Assembly: GCA_963082975.1 (NCBI GenBank)
Contig: OY720345.1
Span: 30,760,611 to 30,824,610 of the forward strand
From: Labia minor
Taxonomy: Eukaryota > Arthropoda > Insecta > Dermaptera > Spongiphoridae
Reading direction: 5' to 3'
DNA length: 64,000 nucleotides
Under the pieces are notes generated by a model. That model made no database searches, was not told where the DNA came from, and saw only the letters and a program-made list of their open reading frames with translations. This document shows positions 11,292-22,769 of the stretch, piece by piece. The position numbers and the translations under genes were made by a program. Numbering within the stretch: the first letter of the stretch is position 1; the number at the start of each line of letters is the position of its first letter.

Positions 11292-11880
11292 GTTCTGGTG
11301 AGGTTGATTTATTAGGATTATTTATTTTATACTTTTTATTATTATTCGATTCCCGATCGAGGTCACTTCACTTTCATTCCTATCATCATCAGCATCATTA
11401 TCATTATTATCTTTTCCCGATTATTATTCTTATTTATTATCAAGCAAACACTTCGAGGAAAAAAACAATAGATACACCAAGTTTTCTTGATTAATTGAAT
11501 CAACAACAACGAATTATCCCGAATGGGTGGATATTACGAGCGAAAGGGGATGGGTGCGAGTGTAAAATATATATATATAGATATGTATATCTATATATAT
11601 ATATATATATATGAAAGAGATTTTAGGGTGCTTATATATCTGACAAGCGGTTCCACGACCCCCACAGACACGCTTCTCGAGATCTGTGGATAGAAAACGC
11701 CTGAAATCAAATGATAGAACTAATTGAATCACCCCGGGTACTTGTTACGGGTACCAAGGGATAAAAGAGGCGGGGCATAGGCAATCGCTGGGCGGCCTAA
11801 GGACACGCCTACAAACCACCCAGGCGACCAATCCCAACCCTCTGACGTCATGGGTTCATAGAGCGCATGTGCAAACACTT
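11292..11880 (-). promoter_or_regulatory. 5' flank of the Phox2-like gene with a CRE
   Basis: The region upstream of the ATG passes through a (TA)n tract (about 11,568-11,612) into a GC-richer block at 11,640-11,880. That block holds a GGCGGGGC GC box (about 11,770) and a perfect CRE palindrome TGACGTCA (11,843-11,850). No convincing TATA/initiator pair was identified, so the start site is unknown. The regulatory role is inferred from position and composition. Confidence 0.4.
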
Positions 11881-14481
11881 GGTGCTTTTATCCACCACAC
11901 CATCCCCAACATCCCCTCTCTCTCTCCCTCTTCCTATATAAATATATATATATAGAACAGTGATTTTTATATTCATAGCAATGATCATCATCAGTACGTT
12001 AAAAAAAAATAAAACAAAAAGAAAAAACAAAAAAAAAATATACCAGAGATAATTAAAATTTTTCAAGAATAAAAAAAAATAAGTGTTATTTTTTATTTTT
12101 TATTTTTCTTCAATTGAAAATGTAAGCCTTCTCTCTCTTTCCCAACTTGTAGTTTGATGTTTATAACTCTACTTATTAGTAGTAGAGGTAGTAGGGTAAA
12201 GTGGAAGATATACCCCACTAAACAAAGTAAAAGATAAAGAAAAGAAAGGAGTGGAAGAAAGCTAAATTGCAATTTTATCAAATGGCTCTCAATCCTCGTT
12301 TACCTGGCGTGTTGACGTGGTTGGTGGAGATGGTGTGAGAGGTTGTGAGGGGAGCAGTAAGGGGGTGTTGTTAGTAAAGAAGAAGGGAGGGTTGAACTTG
12401 AGTGGAGGGATGAACAGATGCCGTTTTGCTCTTTTTTTTTACTTTTCCTTTTTGCAAACGTAAAACGATACACTAACTATCTATCTTTGAATGATGATTG
12501 AGGATGCGTAAGATGTAGGAGAATGGGTGGCGAAAAATGAATAAATAAAGAAACCAATCAGTTTTTTTTTATATCATTGATCTTCTTTGGAATAAATTAT
12601 AACAACAATATTTGATACTAAAAGTATTGCATTTAAGGTATCGAATAACTAATACCATAAAAAAATTTAATGAAATAGATAAATATAATAATTGACTAAT
12701 TTTAATGTAAAATTTTATCTTATTATACTAGCGAAAATTATATATATTTGTATTTTTGAAATATTAAACCGACCTAGCGAGAAGCGCTTCCTTAAATACA
12801 AAATATTATAAATAAAATAAAATTAAAAATATTTATTTTAATAATATTTTCTAATTAAATTACGAAATATATATTATGTTATATCCACTGGCCATACTTT
12901 TCTGTCTTTCAGTGCATTAATACTTACGTTTAAGGACTGTATGTTTTATGATAATTTTTTTTTTAATTTATGTTCTTTTAAATTACATTATTTGTAATTG
13001 TTTCATATATTTTGTGGTTTATTTATTTTAAATAATAATCTTAATTTTAAATATTCATTGTTCATAAGGTATAATTCTTTTAAAGAACCGAGCGACAGCT
13101 CGGTGTACCAGGTTCTTATTATTAATTATCATTAAAAATAATTTGAATTTATTATTTAATAAAATGAGATTTCCTCGTTTTTCTATTTAATAAGTTATTA
13201 ATTATAAAATTGTATTTGAAAATGAATATTTAATTTTAATGATTGATAAATGTAAAATGTTATTAAACCAGCAAATTTTTTGTACTTAAAATCTAAAATG
13301 TTGACAGACAAATAGATATTATTCAATTGAAATGTCCCGCATTTATTGTAAAAGTTTTACAAAAAGATTATAAAAATAATTTTCCTAATTTATTCAATGG
13401 GTTCTATTTCTACAAATATTTTTATCAATCTTTTAATTCATTATAATATAAATTAATTTGAATTCAATATGTTAGAATGATTTATTTAGATATAAGTTTA
13501 TTATTGTTTTATCTATTAATTCTTTTTAGAGAAAAATTAGAATTTTTTTTTTTTTTTTTTTTTAATTAACAATTTTCATTTGTTCTTTTAATGTTCTCTC
13601 TAACTTATGATTAAATAATCAAACAACTTTTGTTATATTTATAATTACCGGTGAATAAATAAATAAATATTTTACAGTAAAAGAGGGGAGAGAGAGAGTG
13701 AGAGACGTATATATAGGTAGGGAGTGTTTATTGTAGGATGGCCTTTTGAAAAAAAAATACTTTGATTATCTCTCTGGTGAATTTTGAATTGTTGTTATGT
13801 CGTAGAGGAGAGGGAATGAGTGGGTGGACGGTTGGTTGGTTGGTTGGTTGGTTGGTTAGTTGGTTGAGGGATAGGGAGGAATATTAGGGAATGGAGTTGG
13901 GCGTAAATTGTAGACAGTCTGTTTCTATGTAAAAGAGAAAGAGAGAGGATGCGTGAGTTGATTGAAAAAAGCGAACTACCCTTGCCAATTAAAAAAAGGG
14001 GGTCTCGGCCACATCCTCTCTCACTCTCACTCATCCACTAACTATATTCTTTCTCTTCCACCCTCCTCCTCCTCCTGCTCCACTTGCTTTCTATGAAGGG
14101 TAACAGGTCCCAAGTGAATATACTAACATAGATGGGGAATAGAAAAAGAATTGACCAGAACAACAGAGTCGAAGGCGGGAAAGGAATGGATATTGGATAT
14201 TGAGAGTGAGAGGGGAGTGTGGGTGGGTGGGGGGTAGAAGGGGTGAGAAAAAACCAGAGAATGATGATTGCCAAATGTGAGAACTAAAGTCAAGTGGCGC
14301 TCTCATAATAAATATTATTATTCGATCTTTTTTTTTTGTTCTTTATTGATAGCAGGTTGTTAGTTATAAAATTATGACAATTATTTTGTCATTTCATTCC
14401 TTTGAAGAATAATAAATAGAATCAATTCAAAATCCCCACAATTATATACCATTTTTATATATATAATAAAAATTAAAAATC
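11881..14481. other. Non-coding DNA with simple repeats
   Basis: AT-rich, with a pyrimidine run near 11,910, poly-A/T tracts, and a GC-richer piece at 12,285-12,540. A segment at about 12,805-12,900 shares TATTATAAATAAAATAAAAT with the foldback element at 16,904, so it may be a remnant. A tandem GGTT run is at about 13,828-13,857. No gene was recognised; the frames at 13,795-14,306 are antisense to purine-rich simple sequence. Confidence 0.45.
13087..13104. repeat. Perfect 7-bp hairpin
   Basis: ACCGAGC, a GACA loop, then GCTCGGT. An outer AAGAACC/GGTTCTT pairing (13,083 and 13,111) partly competes with it. It may be the 3' terminal hairpin of an old Helitron, but the expected CTRR end is not clear. 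Confidence 0.4.
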
Positions 14482-14913
14482 TGGAGTGTCACCACTCGAC
14501 TATCTCACAAATTTGAATTAGATAAATTAACACATATATTATATTTAAATTAAATTTATTTAATTAAATTATAAATTAAAATTAATAAATAATATTTATT
14601 AAACCAGCGCGTGTTTGGCTCTTTCTTGATGATACCACTTTTACGTGTTGGTGCGTGATTGGCAGTTAACGTGTTAAAAAATTTCAAATTATAATTTCGG
14701 TACTTGTAGCGATTCAATTAAGCTGAAATTCTATATATAGCACGCGCCAGCACGTGACATGGTGCCATCAACAAAGAGGCAAACACGCGGTGGTTTAATA
14801 AATATTATTTATTAATTTATAATTTATGATTAATTAAATTTAATTTAAATATAATATATTATGTTATTTAATCCAATTCAAATTTGAGAGAAAGTTGAGC
14901 GGAGACACTCCAA
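14482..14913. mobile_element. Foldback element with ~180-bp inverted arms
   Basis: TGGAGTGTC at the left is mirrored by GACACTCCA at the right. The two halves pair over about 180 bp, including AAATTTGAATT, AATAATATTTATTAAACCA, CGCGTGTTTG and CACGTG-type stretches, around a spacer of roughly 70 bases (about 14,663-14,735). There is no coding sequence. No clear target duplication was found, so the superfamily is undetermined. Confidence 0.75.
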
Positions 14914-14945
14914 ATTAATACAAAATTTTAAAACCTACTATTTTT

Positions 14946-15246
14946 AAATAAGCAATTAAACGAGAGTGGGGTGAAAAGTTTTCGGCCTGGCCAAGAAAAA
15001 CGATGTTTTTAAATTTTTTTTTTTTTTGCTTTATTTTTCAACATTCAAGATAGCTGAGACCTGTACGATGTCAGCTGAACGTGTTCGAAATATTTTGCAC
15101 AACCATTTGAAGCTGTGTGCAACGTGGGTACCGCGTTAGACCAAAAATTGCTTCGAAAAACAATTTTTATCGACAATTTGGAGCTGTAGGCGTAATCCAA
15201 ACGAATTTTTGCGTCGATTCATAACTGTTGATGAGACTTAAATTAA
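14946..15246 (+). mobile_element. mariner relic, 5' part
   Basis: A mariner-like leader (GTGAAAAGTTTTCGGCCTGG) is followed by transposase fragments: MSAERVRNILHNHLK and CATWVPR. After a frameshifted gap comes NPNEFLRRFITVDET, which contains the first catalytic aspartate. In-frame stops and a truncation just after TVDET make it dead. Confidence 0.7.
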
Positions 15247-16039
15247 ATTTAATTAATTAATTTTTATTTGTTCAAATACGTACATTGAAAAAGAAGAAAG
15301 GTCAGTTTAAGCAATCAAAAAGAAAATGATAATGGCATTAATATAATTTAAAAAATATATTGGCAATTTTAATAATATTAATTTAATATAATTATAATTA
15401 TTCATACTAATATAATAATAAATATCTTTTATTAAATTTATTATTATCACAGTAATAAGATGTTTAAATATAATAAATTCTTGTTGAATATTAATTTGAT
15501 AAAATAAAATTATAAAATAAATAATATTTATAAATTAGGAATTAACCTATTACACAATTTATTATCAGCATAAAATTTAGTTATTTAAAGGAATCTGATG
15601 CAAATATAATAAAAGTTGTAAAGATTTATGTAGTAATTGAACATGTGTGGTCTCAGTATTTGACCACGTGGTCAACTACTAAATATAATTTTTCTAGACA
15701 TTTAAATAGTATATATCACATTTATGTTAATAAAAAAATCGTAAATATATTTTTAATATTTTAATTGAATATAAATATATTTCTAATAAATATAAAATGT
15801 CAAATAAGGATGAGAGGAAAGGAATATAAGAAATTTTAATGAAAGATTCAAAAACTAATTTATTTATATAAAGAAATATTTATTAAAATATAAAAAACAA
15901 AAATTATTAAATATAACATCTTGTTAATATAATATAATATTTATATAAAAATAAAAAATAGTAATACGATCGTATTATAATATTTTATATTATTTAAAAA
16001 ATTCAAACAAAAATTAGCAATTTAATATAAAAAAATTGT
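15247..16039. other. AT-rich intergenic DNA
   Basis: No coding sequence, repeat boundary or promoter signal was recognised. Confidence 0.5.
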
Positions 16040-16372
16040 TTAAATTCTTAAATTATAATAAAAATTACGTTTTCTATTTATTCTCTGATTTGAACTTAAG
16101 GTTGGTAAGTCCCGTTGGTAAGTTCGATGAATCCTGCTTCGTCGGTGATTAATTGGATGATTAACCACAGTTTCTATATCATCCTCATTAGGAGGGATAT
16201 TTTCTTTATTTGCGGTTAAATCCAACCAATTAACGACACTAACCGATCGTTCCGGTATATTAATTCTATTACAATCATCTTGAAATATGTAGAAGGTAGC
16301 TCGATGATGGTAATAATTGATACCATGTTCTATAAGATTATATAGAATATTACACTCCTGTTCAAGAGCCAT
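16040..16372 (-). CDS. Small uncharacterised protein with KEN-box-like motif (110 aa)
   Basis: I do not recognise the family. The single open frame starts MALEQECNILYNLIEHGINY and runs 110 codons without low complexity. The middle contains VVNWLDLTANKENIPP: a KEN followed by IPP, preceded by Asn (Lys-56 to Asn-58), close to the KENxxP form of APC/C degrons. The C-terminal third is basic (HRRSRIHR, NRKRN). No signal peptide or membrane segment is visible. The frame is intronless as read, although CAG (16,382-16,384) just upstream of the ATG could be an acceptor in the 5' UTR. A well-formed core promoter lies 158-198 bases upstream (16,514-16,570). Coding status is inferred from composition and promoter context, with no homologue to cite. 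Confidence 0.5.
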   Translation of the reverse strand: MALEQECNILYNLIEHGINYYHHRATFYIFQDDCNRINIPERSVSVVNWLDLTANKENIPPNEDDIETVVNHPINHRRSRIHRTYQRDLPTLSSNQRINRKRNFYYNLRI

Positions 16373-16508
16373 TGATATTCTGAAATCAAAAAAACAAAAA
16401 AAAAAATTAATTATAATAAAATAAAGAGAAAAGAAGATGGAAGAAATCCTGAAGATAGTTTGGTATTCCGATCCTTTGGTTGTGCTGGAGAGACAAGATT
16501 CCTTGAGA

Positions 16509-16570
16509 GCGACTGCTAGCCAAGAGAACTCAACACTGAATGACTCTCACCCAAGTTTTAGGTATATATA
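16509..16570 (-). promoter_or_regulatory. TATA + initiator + DPE core promoter
   Basis: Read on the minus strand: TATATATA (16,570-16,563), then initiator TCATTC (matches TCAKTY, A+1 at 16,541). From +28 comes AGTCG (about 16,514-16,510), which fits the DPE consensus RGWYV. TATA-to-start spacing is 29 bases. The predicted 5' UTR to the ATG at 16,372 is about 169 bases. All three elements were seen directly; function is inferred. Confidence 0.55.
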
Positions 16571-16903
16571 TTCTCTCTTTTTATAAAAAAAAATACAATA
16601 AAGGGATCCAATTTGCGTGGGTCATTCAGACTTTGCAGGTACCTTTTGTATTGGTTTTTGTGTTGACTTTTTGTATACAAGACAATCGTAGACAAAATTT
16701 TCAGGTAAATCTTTACAATTTAAAATTAACAAATATTTGAAAAAAAATTGTTTTTTTTATTTCATATACTTTAAGCTATTTAAACTATTTTCAAATTTGG
16801 ACAATTCAGAAATATTTACCTGAAATAATTTTTTTTTAAAATTTGACATTTCAATTTATAATTATAATTTACAATTATGAATCACAATTTATCACATCCA
16901 GAT
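16571..16903. other. Non-coding flank
   Basis: AT-rich upstream DNA of the small gene. It contains GTGGGTCATTCAG (about 16,617), echoing the initiator string. The 66-codon frame here has no recognisable content. Confidence 0.4.
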
Positions 16904-17547
16904 TTTTTACCGACCGACGATAGTAAGGGAGGTATTGTTTTCATACCAAATTTCACATGTGGAGATTTTTACATATCTCCACGAATCATGCATTTTCTAA
17001 ACAGAAAAAAGTATTTTTAGCATGATGTCTGTCCGTCCGTCCGTCCGTATAGATGTGTACAGCCTGAACGGCTCAACCGATTTTGATGAAATTTGGTATA
17101 TTTACTTAATGCATCAGTGGGATGAATTGATCAACTTTTGGTGCAATTCCGGAAACCGGAAGTGGTAGTATTAGCGATCGACGATAGGAAGGAAAGGGTT
17201 ATTTTCACACCAAAGGAGATTTTTTTATATATCACCACGAATCATGCACTTTGTATTGGTTTTATCCTCGAGAAAAATAATATTTATTAGTTTTTTCTTG
17301 ATTTAAAATTATATGACGTCATCCAGCCATTCATGACGTCACAGTCTGGTCTTACATATATATTATAAATAAAATAAAATTAAAAATATTTATGTTATAT
17401 GCCTATCTGTTTTTTATTACATCATGCTAAAAATACTTTTTTCTGTTAAGAAAATGCATGATTCGTGGAGATATGTACCTAAAAATATCCACAGGTGAAA
17501 TTTGGAGTGAAAACAATACCTCCCTTACTATCGTCGGTCGGTAAAAA
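16904..17547. mobile_element. Long-TIR foldback element, complete copy
   Basis: The left arm (16,904-17,027) begins TTTTTACCGACCGACGATAG. The right arm (17,420-17,547) is its near-complete inverted copy, ending CGGTCGGTAAAAA. Each arm is about 125 bp. The 390-bp core carries CCGTCCGTCCGTCCGT, AACCGATTTTGATGAAATTT and two TGACGTCA palindromes (17,314 and 17,334). There is no transposase, so it is non-autonomous. A second, inverted and one-armed copy is at 28,531-29,050, and a stray arm is at 37,488-37,554. Confidence 0.8.
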
Positions 17548-18000
17548 GGAAACGCTACTTGTATAGGTAAAATGTCACTTCCGGTAGTCAGATCATGATG
17601 AAATTTGGTATCTGAATTTTTTTCATATTTTTAAATCTATATACAAAATATGAAGCAAATATCTCGAACAAACTGGTACTTTACTTGAAAGGTAAACGCA
17701 ACCATTGTAGGTAAAGTACCACTTCCGGTTAACCGATTTTGACGAAATTTTGATAGAAATCTACAAACTGTGAATAATATCGGTGTACCAAATTTCGAAG
17801 TCCTAGCTTGATTAGTTTTTGAGTAAATTTGCTTACAGACATTACATACATACATACATACACACACAGACATAATTCCAAAAATGGTATTTTCCGACTC
17901 AGGGAGGTCTAAAACGTCAAGATCTATCAAAATCTCGAAGTAGAAATTTTTGACGATTCCAATACTTCCCTTATACGAAGTATGCGGGAAAGTAAAAAAA
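17548..18000. repeat. Dispersed repeat adjoining the foldback element
   Basis: Contains CACTTCCGGTTAACCGATTT, TGACGAAATTT, an ACATACATACATACATAC run and TTCCGACTCAGGGAGGTC. It ends near ATACGAAGTATGCGGGAAAG. The AACCGATTTTGA(T/C)GAAATTT core is shared with the foldback element, so it is probably part of a larger composite transposon. Boundaries are uncertain. Confidence 0.5.
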
Positions 18001-18548
18001 TGATATGTGTTTTGTGCAAACCAGTGGTTTAGAGTACTATTCTGCTTTTCAATAAAAATATATTTTATCCCAAACCTTAAAATCCTTTAAAACTTTTAAT
18101 GAGGAAACATGTTTTATAAGTCAATAACCAGTTATTATCGAAGAAAGATATAATTACTTACCTTAAGGATTTTGAAATAATATTGAATTTAACTTTACGA
18201 TTGGTAAGCCTTACTCACCACAATTTTCTTTGTCATTCTCAATATCTTAGATGTTATATAACCTTTTTTTTACTTTTTAATAATTCAAAAATAGAATTAT
18301 TAAATTAAATATATCTATTAATTAAAAATATTTCATTATAGGAAGTAGGAATTTAAAATATCAACAATATTAATTGAAATCAATTAAAATAATTTTCTTA
18401 TAATATTAATGATTTCATTTTTAAGTGCTTATTAAAATATTACTAATATATAATGAGAAAATACTTTGTGAAATATTTTTAGGCAGTGAACAACAATTCG
18501 ATTTTTCTTTCGAGAACCCATAATAAACCACTCAGCTATTTCTTTGAA
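18001..18548. other. AT-rich intergenic DNA
   Basis: Nothing recognisable. The minus-strand frame over 18,432-18,638 overlaps the mariner relic. Confidence 0.4.
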
Positions 18549-18880
18549 AACGATTAAATACGAGGGCAGGTTAATAAGTCCTTTTTGAATTTCCCGTCTC
18601 TTAAATGAAATGGCTACACTGCTCATGTCATCAGGCAACTATCAGCTGACACCTGTCGAAATTTGATCCAGCTGGGTCTTTTAGTTTGTTTGACATCCAT
18701 TAATAGCAGGCTACCTCGTGATTTGAGAAGAAAATGTAAAAAGTGAATTACATGTGCTTATTAAGCATTAATTTTTAAAGAAAAAACATCACTGAATCCG
18801 AGTTTTTGCGCCGTTTCATAACCGTGGATGTACGTGGATCCACCACAACACACCAGAGACCAAACAGCAGTCAAGACTAG
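18549..18880 (+). mobile_element. mariner relic, leader fused to catalytic region
   Basis: It begins ACGAGGGCAGGTTAATAAGT, a typical mariner terminal start. After the leader it jumps to transposase codons for SEFLRRFITVD and, in a shifted frame, TWIHHNTPETKQQS. Most of the N-terminal DNA-binding region and everything after the first aspartate region are missing. Confidence 0.65.
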
Positions 18881-18884
18881 AGGA

Positions 18885-18975
18885 TTATTCCCGGGAATTC
18901 CCGCCCGGGAAAACCCTCAATTTATATTTCCCGTTTCCCTGGAAAAACGAAACATTTCCCGGGAAAACAAAACAA
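18885..18975. repeat. Cluster of CCCGGG palindromes
   Basis: TTCCCGGGAATTCCCGCC followed by CGGGAAAA, then TTTCCCGTTTCCC and TTTCCCGGGAAAAC about 50 bases on. The GC content is striking in this AT-rich setting. Possibly a terminal or subterminal array of a hAT-like element; no target duplication could be defined. Confidence 0.4.
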
Positions 18976-20870
18976 ATTATTTTTCATGCTGATTATGATG
19001 CTGATACCGAAATCTTTATTTATTAACTGAAATAATCGTAATAAATATAAAATACAAGTGTACATTTGTCTTTTGTTACAATTTTTTTTTCCTTTTCTTT
19101 TTTTCTCTCCCTTTAATTTTTCTTTATAATTTCTCTATTTTTGAGTTTTTTTACAGTGAACTCTGGCAGACGGCAGTTGCCATTGCCAAATTATTTTGTA
19201 TTTAACTTTTTTTTTGTATATATATATATATATAAATACATAAAATTATATATTTAAAATTTGATTTCAAAAGCTTGGGTCAGTTTTAATTGCCATACCT
19301 TACGCCTTGGTAAGGGTTCTATATAAAATAGTTCTTGAATAGGTAACAATAATAAAAAACACTATTGCACTTGACCATTTGGAAAGAGAGTAATTTTCCT
19401 TACACCCTTCAAATTAACCCCTGCCTCTTAACTTAAATTAATACAATTAAGCTGTCGTTGAGAGCGAGTAATGTAAAGACCTAATTATATTTTTTGATAA
19501 ATAAATAAATATTATTATTTATTTATTCAAGAAATATATATACAATCATTCTGTATGTTATTTCAGTCCACCTTTTGGATGGTGACAAAAAAATAGCAAA
19601 AACAAAAAGAAAGCAAAACATATATTTACATAATAACTAACACTCTGTAATCAACGATCATAAATGTCTTTAATTGAGGGCACACATAATCACAGACTCA
19701 GAGTTTCAGTTTTCCATCTTTTTAGATATAGGTATACAGTAAAGAAAATCCAAAATAAGAAAAACAAAATACAAAAATAATGCCAAAAAAAAAAAATAAA
19801 TCGAAAATAATGCAAAAAAAAATACACACAAAGAAACAAAAAAATAAAATAAAAAGGAATAACTAATCGTTACTTCTCTAATATGAAGGATCTCAGTTTT
19901 AGGCGACATTTCCCTTCCAATGAAATTCAATAAATTTTTAATATGACACATATTTTAATATATGTATTTTAAATTTAAAACATTCAACTAATTTATTATG
20001 AACTTTTATTCGCTGTTTTTCCTTTTGATAATATTCTTGAGATTTATTGGAGTGTTTTTCCACTAAAGACATTAGACACTAAAATTATGTCGCTTTGTAT
20101 AACAGATTCTGTGAAAGCCGTTGCGATAATCGAGGAAAGGCATAGTTCAGATACTTAGTCAATGTTGTTCGTACGACAGCAACAACTGTTTTAGAGTGGT
20201 TAAACGATTTCGACAACTCAACACATTCCAGACTCGACCAAGGACAGGTCATTAGAGATGAACATTGAATAAAAATTACCGTTTTATCCAAATTTTATTC
20301 AGCGGTACAACCTTTTAATTTATTATAATAATAATAATTATTATCTCTCTCTATATATATATATTTATATAATACGAAATCTAGTATTCTCAATAAAACA
20401 ATTTTTAAAACACATAAAAATCAAATTACCATTTATAGAATATTTTTATTTTTTGAAGAGGCCATAGACACTTCTACCCCCTAGTATCGTTGGGCGCAAC
20501 TTATGTTTTTAAGGAATGAATGATTGATTATGGCTTTTATATATATAATATTTACTAATACTTTGGACCTTATCTATCTATTTATGGAGGAACTTTTCAG
20601 ATTCAACCGTTCAAATTCAGAACCACCTCCTTCCAACTTACATTCTTTTCCAACTCCCTAATCTCCCTCTTTACATTGTCAGCCTTATACTCTACAGTCC
20701 CAAATTAATTAATATTTTTACCCTAATATATTTTGGTAATTTCGTGTGGAAATCACTAAACTTAATATTTTTATATTTATTATCTTACCTCTGTGTACAA
20801 ATTCCTTAAACTGAGGTAGGCATCGGATTTTCAACAAAGATATATAACATACATGACTGGACAAGCCAAA
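18976..20870. other. Intergenic DNA, no gene recognised
   Basis: AT-rich with TA and T tracts. The minus-strand frame at 20,085-20,291 has mixed composition but no recognisable domain and no splice or promoter support. Confidence 0.45.
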
Positions 20871-21605
20871 ACAAAATAAAATATTGTTGAGCCTGTCGGA
20901 TCACCTGTGCCACTAGTGAAGGAGTTAAAAAAAAGAATTCTTAGCTCTTTCACACGGGGAGTAAAATAAAATTAATAGGGAAGGGGGGAACCCTTAAATA
21001 AATAACAAAGAGTGCAGTACGTTTGACTATTAGTGCTTAGGGGATTCGCCTTGGAGAACCAAGATAGGAAAGAAATAATAACAAATTAAATTAATCAAAA
21101 TATCGGATGCTAACATATGGATCTGCAAAGGAAAAATTAGATTCACTTTTTTTACAAATAAAAGAAAAAGGTTCGTTGCCACGTTTAAATATTTAATGAA
21201 AAGAAAATTAATATAAAGTAAAAATAAAAAATGAAATTGATATAAAAATTAAAGGAGATAATCCTTAGAATTTACAAATTAAATATAAAAATAAAAAGGA
21301 ATAAATGCTAGCTAATGCTCAGCTAAAACAAAACAAGTTTACAAAAAAAATAACAATAATAATAACTCAACACAGTTTACCAAGCACGTGTTCAACAACA
21401 AATCTAAAAAAATTGCGAATTCACAACTAAAAAGCCGAAAGCGTGTAAACAATATCAAGTCCAAATAGCAAGTGAGAGATCACCTCTGCGAAGCACAGGG
21501 CAGAAGCCCTTAGCCCAAAACTTATCAAAGGTAGCAATGTGATTGGTTATATGTGATCACGTGATCCTTTTCGCATAGTCAACTTAGCTACTGAACAGTC
21601 CGTAA
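20871..21605. other. Complex segment of unknown nature
   Basis: Less AT-biased than its surroundings. An imperfect stem joins GTGAAGGAGTTAA (about 20,919) with TTAGCTCTTTCAC (about 20,941). GATTCGCCTTGGAGAACCAA and CTCTGCGAAGCACAGGGCAG also look transposon-like, perhaps the remains of a retroelement. No open frame supports this. Confidence 0.3.
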
Positions 21606-22113
21606 ATAAATATACAAAAAAATATATATAAAAAGAAAAAACTTATAAAAATTATATAAAAATAAATTGATATTAAAATAAATAAATCTAAATCAGGGAG
21701 AAGCTTTAACAATGACAAATTTTTATTTTTTATATATCTTCAGTTCATGAAACGTAAAGATATATAAAATTATAAATTCTAATCAATGAACAGCATTGAT
21801 ATAAATAATTAAATATTTGTTTTTCTTACGTATATTTATATAAAAAAAAATTTTAATTTTTTTAAACACTTAAATATATATATTTAAAACCCCTTAAAAA
21901 TAGATTTTTATTAATTTAATATAAAAAAGATTTTCTTTTAAAAACAAAATCGTATTTATTTATTTAATTCCCGTTTTTGTTTGTTTGTATTTTTTTTTTT
22001 GTTGCTGCATTATAAATGATTCGGATTGATTGCCATTGGCTCAACTAATGCAATTAAATAAAGTGAAGGGTGGTTTTCGAGGTTTGACCCATGGAGGGTG
22101 AGTGACTGTTAAA

Positions 22114-22148
<35 letters not shown>

Positions 22149-22769
22149 GCTGTAGAAGGGATGAGAAATTTTCGTAAGGAGAGGGTGGGGTGACTGTTCA
22201 TTTAAACGAGATGCAAACAATACGGGGTGCTGGAAAGAGCGATTCCTCCAGGGACCTTGTAAATGGTTACTGCCAACTTGTCTGAATTGAAGCCGTGAGA
22301 AACTCTCACACTTGTCCCTTCCTTCCTTCCTTCCTTTTTCGACCTTTCTATCTCTTCCACTCTTCCATTTAATTAGTCTCTATCTTCTCTCTTCCCTTCT
22401 CTTAATATCAATAGCATCAATATCATTTAAACTATTAACTCTTACATATTTCTTAATTACTTTTACACAAATTTGAAATAATAATATACCTATGAATATA
22501 AATAGATATAAAGGTATATCAATAGAGGCTTAATCAATAATTTGAATTTGAGATTTCACTTGTAATACACACTTGAAAAGGACCCGTAACAATAAAAAAT
22601 TTAAGATTCTTTCTATTTTCTTACAACTTAAGATTCAAAAGATAAACTATGACAAAAAATATCCTAATGGGAGCTTGATTTCGCTTCTTAATATTTAAAA
22701 TCACATAATCAGCATTAACAAAAATATTAAATTCGGATGTTTTTGAGGATTCCAAAATCCTTTCCCTGT
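21606..22769. other. Intergenic DNA with TA array and a GC-richer block
   Basis: A (TA)n array lies at about 22,117-22,146. The following block (22,150-22,330), with CCTCCAGGGACCTTGTAAATG, is complex and could be regulatory. A CCTT run is at about 22,318-22,335. No coding sequence. Confidence 0.4.

Noticed and set aside
13795-14306. Overlapping minus-strand frames as genes
   Set aside because: Translations are Pro/Thr- and Leu-rich readings of purine-rich simple sequence with a GGTT tandem run.
20085-20291. 68-aa minus-strand ORF as a gene
   Set aside because: No domain, promoter or splice support recognised.
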